Of a stretch of 31,113 nt of DNA, positions 7,631 through 14,754 are shown in pieces. Source of the stretch: Pseudomonadota bacterium (lineage in GTDB: Bacteria; Pseudomonadota; Alphaproteobacteria; Ferrovibrionales; Ferrovibrionaceae); assembly GCA_023434425.1 (NCBI GenBank), contig JAEYSS010000218.1, positions 1 through 31,113 of the forward strand, given 5' to 3'. The first letter of the stretch is position 1, and every line of letters starts with the position of its first letter. Below the pieces are notes generated by a model, which saw only the letters and a program-made list of their open reading frames with translations, was not told where the DNA came from and did not search any database. The translations under genes were made by a program, and so were the position numbers.

Positions 7631-9673
7631 ATGGGCTGGATTGTCGGAATCGATGTCGGCGGCACCTTCACCGACCTGATCGGTATCGAGCCGCAGCTGG
7701 GCAAGGTGGCGCTGGCGAAAGTGCCGACCACGCTCGACAATCAGGCGTTCGGCGTGCTGGGCGCGCTGGTGAAGGGCGATATCGCACTGGCCGAGACCGA
7801 TACCATCGTGCATGGCACGACCACGACGACCAATGCACTGCTCGAGCGCAAGGTGGCCAAGATTGGCCTGATCACCACCAAAGGTTTTCGCGACAGCCTG
7901 GAACTCGGCCGCCGCACACGCCCGCAGGCCTATGGTCTGACCGGCAGCTTCGAACCGCTGGTGCCGCGGCAGTGGCGGCTGGAGGTGCCCGAGCGCATGG
8001 ATGCCGACGGTGATGTGGTCATCGCGCTGGATGAAGCCGCCGTACGCGCCGCTGCCGAACAACTGAAGGCGGCCGGCTGCGAGGCGCTGGTGATCCATTT
8101 CCTGCACAGCTACATCAATCCGAGTCACGAAAAGCGTGCGCTGGAGATTGCCGCCGAGGTCTGGCCGAACCGCTATATCACGGCCGGTCATCAGCTGCTG
8201 TCGGAATACCGCGAATACGAGCGCGGCACGACCGCCTGCGTGAACGCCAGTGTGCAACCGGTGCTGCATCGTTATATCGAGCGCCTGAATGGCGAACTAA
8301 AGGGCAAGGGGTTCGGGCGCGATCTTCTCGTCATGCAGGGAAACGGCGGCACGATTGCTGCCGGCATTGTGGCCGAAGCGGCCGTGAATACCGTGATGTC
8401 CGGCCCGGCCTCGGGCGTGATGGCGGCGGCCTATACCGCGCGCGCCGCCGGCCTGCCGAATGTTATCACCTATGATATGGGCGGCACGTCCTCGGATGTC
8501 GGGCTGATCCAGGATGGCGTGCCGCAGGTCTCGTCCGAGCTTGAGCTCGAATATGCCATGCCGATTCATGTGCCGATGGTGGATGTGCATACCATCGGTG
8601 CCGGCGGTGGCTCGATCGCTTTCATCAACGAAGCCGGCATGCTGCAGGTCGGCCCGGAAAGCGCCGGGGCGCGGCCGGGCCCGATCTGTTACGGGCGCGG
8701 CGGCACGCGACCGACCATTACCGACGCCAATCTCGTACTGGGACGGCTCAATCCCGACGGACTGCTGGCGGTCGACAGCAAGGTGTCGCTGCAGGATGTG
8801 AAGGACGCCATCGACCGCGACGTCGGCAAGCCGCTCGGTCTGAAGACCGACGAGGCCGCCGCTGCCATCCTGCGCATCGCCAACGACAAGATGGCCGGCG
8901 CCATCCGCATGGTGTCGCTCAGCCGTGGCCACGATCCGCGTGACTTCGCGCTGTTCGCCTTCGGCGGCGCGGGCCCGCTGCATTCGGCGGCGCTGGCGCG
9001 CGAACTCGGGATTCCCAAGCTGTTGATCCCGGCACGTCCGGGTATCACCAATGCGCTCGGCTGTGTGGTGGCCGACCTGCGGCACGATTACGTGAAGACG
9101 GTCAACAAGCCGCTGTCTGTGCTGGAGGACGGTCTGGTCGACAAGGTGCTGGCCGAACAGGTCGTCGAGGGCAAGGCAACCATCGCGCGCGACGGTGTCG
9201 ATGTCGAGGAGGTGCAGGTGCTGCACACCGCCGACATGCAGTTCCAGGGCCAGAGCCATCTGCTCACTGTCGCCGTGAGCGATCCGAAGATTTCTCGCGA
9301 CGCGCTGCAGAAGGCATTTGAAGAGGCCTACTGGCAGCGGTTCGAGGTCGAACTGCCCGAGATCCGCGCCGTGCTGGTCAATCTCCATACCGCCGTGATC
9401 GGTCGCCGGCCACGGCTGTCGCTGGATCGTCTTCTGGCCGCTGAGCCGGCCAAGGATGTCGCCGCCGCGCAGAAGGGCAGCCGCAGTGTCTGGTACGACG
9501 CCGGCGGCTGGCAGGATACGCCGGTCTATGATCGCGAACGGCTGCCGCGCAATGTCAGCTTCGCCGGCCCGGCGATTCTGGAGCAGCTTGATACCACCGT
9601 GGTGATCGAACCGGGCAACCAGGTGAATGTCGACAGCCTCGGCAATCTGATCGTCAGCGTGAGTGCGGAGTAG
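7631..9673 (+). CDS. Hydantoinase/oxoprolinase family protein, HyuA-type subunit
   Basis: The product has 680 residues, the usual length for the separate A subunit. The ATG at 7631 follows the livF stop by 8 bases, with GAGG at 7621-7624. It has the actin/sugar-kinase-like phosphate-binding start GIDVGGTFTD (6-15), a VHGTTTTTNAL segment, SGPASG (257-262) and TYDMGGTSSDV (about 281-291). These match Hydant_A_N followed by Hydantoinase_A. With the B subunit, such proteins hydrolyse cyclic amides (hydantoins, 5-oxoproline, caprolactam, pyrrolidinone) using ATP; acetone carboxylase is a related activity. The context with a ring reductase favours lactam opening. The exact substrate is unknown. Confidence 0.9.
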   Translation: MGWIVGIDVGGTFTDLIGIEPQLGKVALAKVPTTLDNQAFGVLGALVKGDIALAETDTIVHGTTTTTNALLERKVAKIGLITTKGFRDSLELGRRTRPQAYGLTGSFEPLVPRQWRLEVPERMDADGDVVIALDEAAVRAAAEQLKAAGCEALVIHFLHSYINPSHEKRALEIAAEVWPNRYITAGHQLLSEYREYERGTTACVNASVQPVLHRYIERLNGELKGKGFGRDLLVMQGNGGTIAAGIVAEAAVNTVMSGPASGVMAAAYTARAAGLPNVITYDMGGTSSDVGLIQDGVPQVSSELELEYAMPIHVPMVDVHTIGAGGGSIAFINEAGMLQVGPESAGARPGPICYGRGGTRPTITDANLVLGRLNPDGLLAVDSKVSLQDVKDAIDRDVGKPLGLKTDEAAAAILRIANDKMAGAIRMVSLSRGHDPRDFALFAFGGAGPLHSAALARELGIPKLLIPARPGITNALGCVVADLRHDYVKTVNKPLSVLEDGLVDKVLAEQVVEGKATIARDGVDVEEVQVLHTADMQFQGQSHLLTVAVSDPKISRDALQKAFEEAYWQRFEVELPEIRAVLVNLHTAVIGRRPRLSLDRLLAAEPAKDVAAAQKGSRSVWYDAGGWQDTPVYDRERLPRNVSFAGPAILEQLDTTVVIEPGNQVNVDSLGNLIVSVSAE

Positions 9674-9677
9674 GGCG

Positions 9678-11399
9678 ATGAGCAAAAAACCGATTGATCC
9701 CGTCACCCTTGTCGTGATCCAGAACGGTCTGCAGCAGGTCTGCAACGAGATGGATCTGGCCTTCTGCCGCGCCGCCTTTTCGCCGGTGATCTCGGAAGCG
9801 CTCGACCGCTCGGATGGTATTTATCATGGCGAGACTGGCGAGCTGATCGCGCAGGGTGAGCTCGGCCTGCCGGTTTTCGTCGGCACTATGCAGTTCTCGA
9901 CCCAGGCGGTGATCGAACGCGCGCGCAAGATTCCGCTGCTCGCGCCCAAGCCGGGCGATGTCTATATCGTCAACGATCCGTATCTCGGCGGCACGCATCT
10001 GATGGATGTGCGCTTCGTGAAACCCTTCTTCTACAAGGGCAAGCTGTTTTCCTGGCTGTCCAATACCGGTCACTGGCCGGATATCGGCGGCATGGTGCCA
10101 GGCGGCTTCTCTGCCAATGCCACCGAAGTGGAGCAGGAAGGCCTGCGCCTGCCGCCGGTCAAGCTCTACAAGGAAGGCAGGCTGGACGAAGAAATCCTCT
10201 CCATCATCCTCAGCAACATCCGCATCGCCGACCAGCGCATCGGCGATATCAAGGCGCAGGCAGCAGCGCTCACCATCGGCGAAAAGCGCCTGACCGCCTT
10301 GCTCGACCGCTACGGCGCCGACGTGGTGGCGCAGGCCATCGAGGAACTGAAGCAGCGCGCCAGCCAGCAGATGCGGGCCCGCATACGCACTATCCCCGAT
10401 GGCGTCTATCACGGCGAAGCCATCGTCGATTCCGACGGCGTCGTGGACGAACCGCTGGTCATCAAGATGAAGGTGACCAAGTCAGGCGAGGAAATGCATT
10501 TCGACATGACGGGCTCCAGCCCGCCGTGCAAAGGCCCGATGAACAGCGTGATCGCGACGACCTATTCGTCGATCTATCTCGCCGTCAAACACATCTTCCC
10601 CGATGTGCCGATCAATGCCGGCACCTTCGAGCCGCTCAAGGTGCTCGATCCGCATGGCACGTTCCTTTATGCGAAATATCCGCGCCCGGTTTCGGGCTGC
10701 GCCGCCGAAGTGAGCCAGCGTATCGCCGAAGCCGTGTTCAACGCGCTGGTGCAGGCGATGCCAGACCGGCTGTTTGCCGCTCCCGCCGGCACGTCCGGTA
10801 ATCTGGCGCTCGGCGGTTACGATCCCAAGCGCGACCGCTCCTATGTGATGTATGTGATTTCCGGCGGCGGCTATGGCGGCTGGCATGGCGGCGACGGCAT
10901 CAGCAACGGCTGCTCGACGATCGGCATTTCAAAGACCACGCCGATCGAGGTGATGGAACAGTATTATCCTGTGCTGTTCGAGGAATACTCGCTGCATGAG
11001 GGCTCGGGCGGTGCCGGCGAGCATCGCGGCGGCTTCGGCGTCAACTACACCATTCGCCTGCGTCGCGGCGAGGCGCGCGCCTCCATGGTGATGGACCATG
11101 GCCGCAGCGGACCGCGCGGCGTATTGGGCGGCGAGGACGGCGGTCTCAACACCGTGCGGGTCGACACTGTGAAAGGCAGCTACGTGCCGCCGCATCTGTC
11201 CAAGGACCAGGATATCGAGATCGTGGTGGGCGACCGCCTGCATGTCTCGACGCCGGGCGGCGGCGGCTACGGAGATCCTGGCAAGCGCGATCCGGCAGAT
11301 GTCGCCCGCGATCTCGAACGTGGCTATTACACGCCCGAACAGATCAAGGCACGCTTTGGCGTGACGCCCGCCCAAGCGGTGAAATCCGCCGCCGAATAG
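9678..11399 (+). CDS. Hydantoinase family protein, HyuB-type subunit
   Basis: The product has 573 residues. The ATG at 9678, four bases after the hyuA-type stop, is favoured over an upstream in-frame codon because GGG at 9673-9675 and the DPVTLVVIQNGL start match the family. Family features include NDPYLGGTHLMD (about 99-110), a GYGGWHGGDG segment, HEGSGGAGEHRGGFG and the Gly-rich PGGGGYGDP (from about 526) near the C-terminus, all typical of Hydantoinase_B. It should form the hydrolytic partner of the A subunit in the cytoplasm. It is the last gene that clearly belongs to the catabolic run. Confidence 0.9.
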   Translation: MSKKPIDPVTLVVIQNGLQQVCNEMDLAFCRAAFSPVISEALDRSDGIYHGETGELIAQGELGLPVFVGTMQFSTQAVIERARKIPLLAPKPGDVYIVNDPYLGGTHLMDVRFVKPFFYKGKLFSWLSNTGHWPDIGGMVPGGFSANATEVEQEGLRLPPVKLYKEGRLDEEILSIILSNIRIADQRIGDIKAQAAALTIGEKRLTALLDRYGADVVAQAIEELKQRASQQMRARIRTIPDGVYHGEAIVDSDGVVDEPLVIKMKVTKSGEEMHFDMTGSSPPCKGPMNSVIATTYSSIYLAVKHIFPDVPINAGTFEPLKVLDPHGTFLYAKYPRPVSGCAAEVSQRIAEAVFNALVQAMPDRLFAAPAGTSGNLALGGYDPKRDRSYVMYVISGGGYGGWHGGDGISNGCSTIGISKTTPIEVMEQYYPVLFEEYSLHEGSGGAGEHRGGFGVNYTIRLRRGEARASMVMDHGRSGPRGVLGGEDGGLNTVRVDTVKGSYVPPHLSKDQDIEIVVGDRLHVSTPGGGGYGDPGKRDPADVARDLERGYYTPEQIKARFGVTPAQAVKSAAE

Positions 11400-11415
11400 C
11401 GTTACACTGACGCCC

Positions 11416-12240
11416 ATGTTGGCCGAGATGCTGGTATGGGCGGGAACGCAGGCGACAAAGCCGGCGCGACAGCTGGGTTACGCCCGAGCCGCTGTCAGCC
11501 TGTGGTCGCGCCGGCGGCGGTGGACCCGAGAATGGGCCGAGCATGAAGCCAATACCCGCGATTTCGCGCTGAAGACAGTCGGCAGCTGTCGCTATCGCGA
11601 TACCGTCTGGCTGTTGGGTGGCGGTACGCTGTCCGACCTGCCGCTGGGCGAGCTCAGCGGGTTATTCAGGCGCGTGCTTGTCTTCGACATTGCCTGGCTG
11701 CCGCAGGCCCGTGCCGTGGCGCGCCGCTGGCCGAATGTGGAGCTGCGTCTGGCCGATGTCACTGGCGTGGTGGAGCCGCTGTCGGAATGGCGGCTCGGCA
11801 TGCCGCTGCCGATTCCGTCCGCCGATGCCATGACCGGACTCGATCCGGTGCCGCCCGACTGCCTGCTGTCGCTCAACCTGCTGTCGCAGTTGCCTTTGCT
11901 GCCGATGGACTACGTGCAGCGCCAGGGCATGACGGTGCAGGCGGCGGAGACGCTTGGCCGCGCCATCCTGCAGGCGCATCTGCAGAGCCTGGGCAATTTC
12001 ACCTGTCCGGTCGGTCTGGTCGCCGATGCGCGCCGCGTCTGGCGCAGCCGGGCCGGCGAGGTGGTGTTGAGCGAAAGCGCGGTGCTGGGCGTGAAGCTGC
12101 CGGCGAGGGAGAAAAGCTGGCATTGGCCGGTCGCTCCACGTGGTGAAATCGACAACGAAACCGGACTGGAGATTACGGTGGAGGCGTCGCGGCTGAATGT
12201 CGCCCCGGCTACTTCTTCACCAGATGAACCGACTCGATGA
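11416..12240 (+). CDS. Unassigned protein with Rossmann/SAM-methyltransferase-like core
   Basis: The product has 274 residues and I do not recognise a named family. The N-terminus (1-50) is basic and helical. A Rossmann-like core follows: VWLLGGGTLSDLP (64-76, like a Gly-rich first loop), VLVFDIA (87-93, with an acidic residue at the end of strand 2), ADVTG (113-117) and SLNLLSQLPLLP (about 154-165), which resembles the post-motif segment of class I methyltransferases. That makes a SAM-dependent methyltransferase or a degenerate relative plausible, but the classic D/E-x-G-x-G-x-G is not intact. The gene starts 16 bases after hyuB with no clear ribosome site, and its last 32 bases overlap the convergent gene downstream. 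Confidence 0.65.
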   Translation: MLAEMLVWAGTQATKPARQLGYARAAVSLWSRRRRWTREWAEHEANTRDFALKTVGSCRYRDTVWLLGGGTLSDLPLGELSGLFRRVLVFDIAWLPQARAVARRWPNVELRLADVTGVVEPLSEWRLGMPLPIPSADAMTGLDPVPPDCLLSLNLLSQLPLLPMDYVQRQGMTVQAAETLGRAILQAHLQSLGNFTCPVGLVADARRVWRSRAGEVVLSESAVLGVKLPAREKSWHWPVAPRGEIDNETGLEITVEASRLNVAPATSSPDEPTR

Positions 12241-12703
12241 CGAAGCCGCGCTCGGGCGGGAATTTGCGCATGATGGTGCGGCGCACTTCGTCTTCATTGG
12301 CACCGTTCAGTTCGACGTAATTGATTTCGCCCCATTTGTCGTCGAGCTGGCGATGCTTTTCCCCCATCATATGGGCGCGACGGACTTCTGAATTGTAGAT
12401 GCCGATGCTGAAGGTTCTGGTATTGGTTTCCTGCGCCACAGCCTCGCTCGCCAGCTTCTCCAGTTTGGCGACCTGGGCTTCCAGTTCGAATTTCTCTTTG
12501 GTCAGTTCGGCGATCTTGGACTGTGCCGTCTTGCTCAGCTTTTCCAGCTCGTCCATCCGTTGGCCGCGCCGCACGACTTCTGCCGAACTCCACTCATAGG
12601 CCATGACCTGCCTTTTGTGCTGCGCGATCAGCTGCAGCACAATGAAAGTCGCGCCGGGCACGCCGATCAGCATGGCCCCCATGATCAGCCAGAAGCTACT
12701 CAT
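12209..12703 (-). CDS. Small membrane-anchored coiled-coil protein of unknown function
   Basis: The product has 164 residues. Residues about 4-27 form one hydrophobic helix without a clear cleavage site, so it is probably an N-terminal anchor. Residues about 48-90 are heptad-like and charged (MDELEKL, then IAELTKEKFELEAQVAKLEKL split over two heptads), a likely coiled coil. A small C-terminal domain follows (FSIGIYNSEVRRAH; ending FVIESVHLVKK). The layout recalls PspB (short anchor then charged helix), but length and C-terminus differ and I do not assign it. Codon use and a sensible protein profile support it as real although its 3' end overlaps the convergent neighbour. The ribosome site is weak (ACAGG about 7 bases upstream). 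Confidence 0.65.
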   Translation of the reverse strand: MSSFWLIMGAMLIGVPGATFIVLQLIAQHKRQVMAYEWSSAEVVRRGQRMDELEKLSKTAQSKIAELTKEKFELEAQVAKLEKLASEAVAQETNTRTFSIGIYNSEVRRAHMMGEKHRQLDDKWGEINYVELNGANEDEVRRTIMRKFPPERGFVIESVHLVKK

Positions 12704-12809
12704 AAGCCTGTCTTAGCGGACCGCCGATTTTCGTACAAGATACTGAAATAGCGGCCAAAGTCTGGAGTCCGCGAAACCGTGGCGGGTGCGGCGGCGACAT
12801 CGTAACGGC

Positions 12810-12838
12810 TTGACCCCGCCCGGCAGGGCGGTTAATAA
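12810..12838 (+). promoter_or_regulatory. Sigma-70 promoter of tRNA-His
   Basis: TTGACC (12810-12815) and TAATAA (12833-12838) are separated by 17 bases, close to the housekeeping consensus. Transcription would start near 12845, about seven bases before the tRNA. The spacer contains a perfect inverted repeat, CCGCCC-GGCA-GGGCGG (12816-12831). Confidence 0.7.
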
Positions 12839-12851
12839 GCGGCTTCCTGTG

Positions 12852-12928
12852 GCGGGGGTAGCTCAGTTGGTTAGAGCACCAGATTGTGGCTCTGGGGGTC
12901 GCGGGTTCAAGTCCCGTTCCTCGCCCCA
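12852..12928 (+). tRNA. tRNA-His (GTG)
   Basis: A full cloverleaf can be folded. The acceptor stem is GCGGGGG with TCCTCGC (two G-T pairs), the D arm is GCTC/GAGC, the anticodon stem is 12879-12883 with 12891-12895 and the loop is TTGTGGC with anticodon GTG (12886-12888). The T arm is GCGGG/CCCGT with loop TTCAAGT. The base before the stem (G at 12851) can pair with the discriminator C at 12925, the G-1:C73 identity pair of bacterial tRNA-His. The 3' CCA (12926-12928) is encoded. Confidence 0.97.
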
Positions 12929-12934
12929 AATTCT

Positions 12935-12980
12935 AAAGGCCGGTCAATAGCTTAGCTGTTGACCGGCCTTTTCCTTTTCC
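12935..12980 (+). terminator. Rho-independent terminator after tRNA-His
   Basis: A perfect 13-bp stem (12935-12947 with 12959-12971) has an 11-base loop and continues into a T-rich run (TTTTCCTTTTCC). It ends the tRNA transcript. The convergent acyl-CoA synthetase gene ends at 12991, so the same hairpin may also stop transcription from that side, although the reverse tail is poor in T. Confidence 0.85.
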
Positions 12981-12990
12981 ACGGCCTTTT

Positions 12991-14592
12991 TCATGCCGCC
13001 GGCAGCCGGTCGCGCAGCACCCGTTTCAGCAGCTTGCCATTGGCATTCCGCGGCAGCGGCTCATCCAGCAGGGTGAAAGTCTCCGGCACCTTGTAGTCGG
13101 CCAGCCGGTCGGCGCAGAAAGCCTTCAGGTCAGACTCGGTCACCGCACTCTCCTTACGGGCGACGAAGGCGTGTACCCGCTCACCCAGAATCGGGCAGGG
13201 CTTGGCGATAATGGCGCTTTCCAGCACGCCCGGATGGTGGCTCAGCACATTCTCCACCTCGACTGAGAAGACCTTGTAGCCGCCGCGGTTGATCATGTCC
13301 TTCACGCGGTCGAAGACACGCACGAAACCCTCTGCATCGACCGAGCCGATATCGCCGGAATGCCAGAATCCGGCGGTGAATTCGCGCGCCGTCGCCTCCG
13401 GATTGCCCCAGTAGCCGGGCACCACCATCGGGCCGCGGATCCAGATTTCGCCGGTTTCGCCGCGTGCGACTTCGCAGCCATCCGCATCCACCACAATCAC
13501 CTCGGCGCAGGGCGCTTCCAGTCCGACGCTGTCGGAATGGGTGGCGCTGTATTCGGGCGGCATCATCGTGGTGGGCGAGGTGGTTTCGGTGGCGCCATAG
13601 GCATTCATCAGGCCCAGCTGGGGCAGCTTCTGCGCCAGGGCCGCAATCGTGGCCTGCGGCATCGGCGCGCCGCCATAACCGCCGACGCGCCAGCTCGACA
13701 GATCGTATGTGTCGAAATCCGGCTGCAGCAGGCAGAGATTGTACATCGCCGGCACCATGATCGTGTGCGTCAGCTTCTCTTTCGCGGCCAGCGGCAGGAA
13801 ATCCCGCGCCTTGAATTCCGGCACCATGATCACCGCACCGCCGCCCTGCCAGGCGGTGACGATGATCGCGATCAGCCCGGTCACATGGCTGGCCGGCACC
13901 GCCAGCAGCGAGCGGTCAGCCGGCGTCAGCCCCATGCAATACTGAAAATGCAGCGCCGAATGCACGATGTTGAAATGCGCCAGCATGGCGCCTTTTGGCC
14001 GGCCGGTGGTGCCCGAGGTATAGAGGATCACAGCCGTATCCTCCTCGGGCGGATCCGCGGCCTGGGGAATCACATCGTGCTTTAGCAGATTGGCAAGCGG
14101 CTCCGATCCGGCGCAGTCGCCGCCGGCCGAGAAACGGTGGCGCAGTCCGGGCACATCCCTAGCTGGGGGCAGACGGTCGGCCAGTTCGGCTTCGTGCACC
14201 AGGAGGGCCGCGCCGGCATGGTCGAGGATATAGGCGATCTCGGGCGTTTGCAGTCGCGTCCCTAGCGGCACACAAATAGCCCCGATGCGCAGGCAGGCCA
14301 GCAATGTCGTGACAAATTCGATGCGGTTGCCCAGCAGCATGCCGACGCGGTCGCCGGCTTTAAGCCCGGCAGCCACCAGACCTGCGGCAACGCGATCAGA
14401 TTCGGCGGCCAGCTGGCGATAGGTCAGGCGGGTGTTACCAGCGACCAGCGCCTCGTTGTCGGGATGGCGGGCTAGGGTGGCCGCGAAGATGCCGTAAGTA
14501 TGGGCCGGCCGGTCGGCGAAGCAGCGCACCACCCGGTCGCCGAAATGCGCCTCATTACGGATTGAAATCGACGGACCGAGATCCCAGACCAT
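12991..14592 (-). CDS. Class I adenylate-forming enzyme, acyl-CoA synthetase
   Basis: The product has 533 residues, normal for the family. I chose the ATG at 14592 because GGGAGG lies nine bases upstream; in-frame ATGs at 14601 and 14640 are less well placed, and a longer frame running into putA has no support. The AMP-binding core shows the P-loop TSGTTGRPKG (192-201), YGATE (332-336), HSGD (411-414), the hinge DRVKDMINRGGYKV (428-441) and catalytic Lys520 in NANGK. It activates a carboxylic acid as acyl-AMP and transfers it to CoA. Sequence resembles medium/long-chain acyl-CoA or O-succinylbenzoate-CoA ligase types; the acid is not predictable. Transcribed divergently from putA. Confidence 0.9.
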   Translation of the reverse strand: MVWDLGPSISIRNEAHFGDRVVRCFADRPAHTYGIFAATLARHPDNEALVAGNTRLTYRQLAAESDRVAAGLVAAGLKAGDRVGMLLGNRIEFVTTLLACLRIGAICVPLGTRLQTPEIAYILDHAGAALLVHEAELADRLPPARDVPGLRHRFSAGGDCAGSEPLANLLKHDVIPQAADPPEEDTAVILYTSGTTGRPKGAMLAHFNIVHSALHFQYCMGLTPADRSLLAVPASHVTGLIAIIVTAWQGGGAVIMVPEFKARDFLPLAAKEKLTHTIMVPAMYNLCLLQPDFDTYDLSSWRVGGYGGAPMPQATIAALAQKLPQLGLMNAYGATETTSPTTMMPPEYSATHSDSVGLEAPCAEVIVVDADGCEVARGETGEIWIRGPMVVPGYWGNPEATAREFTAGFWHSGDIGSVDAEGFVRVFDRVKDMINRGGYKVFSVEVENVLSHHPGVLESAIIAKPCPILGERVHAFVARKESAVTESDLKAFCADRLADYKVPETFTLLDEPLPRNANGKLLKRVLRDRLPAA

Positions 14593-14659
14593 GCCGGCCA
14601 TCCTCCCATTTTTGTTGCCAATAGTCAGGCCATTCTTCATGGATATCAAGATCTTAATA

Positions 14660-14726
14660 GGGTTGCGCCTTTTCGGTTGACTTGGTTGCGCCCTTCCTGA
14701 AGTTTCTACGGCAGTCGGGTTGCGCC
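14660..14726 (+). promoter_or_regulatory. Three GGTTGCGCC direct repeats, candidate PutA operator
   Basis: The nine-base element GGTTGCGCC occurs exactly at 14661-14669, 14684-14692 and 14718-14726 in the 162-base gap between the divergent ligase and putA genes. Copies 1 and 3 also share a leading G. A -35-like TTGACT (14677-14682) lies between copies 1 and 2, but I see no convincing -10 after it. PutA proteins with an N-terminal ribbon-helix-helix domain bind GTTGCA-type sites in the put control region of E. coli; these repeats contain the near match GTTGCG. Autorepression without proline is the likely role. Confidence 0.6.
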
Positions 14727-14754
14727 GCAAGCCGGAGTCGCAGGAGTTCAGGGC

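Noticed and set aside
8297..9745. 482-codon minus-strand open frame opposite HyuA
   Set aside because: Shadow frame: composition unlike a folded protein and complete overlap with conserved HyuA motifs.
12696..12929. Minus-strand open frame of 77 codons antisense to tRNA-His
   Set aside because: It is the reverse complement of the tRNA and its promoter; the GLEPATPRATIW-type peptide is a well-known artefact of translating tRNA antisense sequence.
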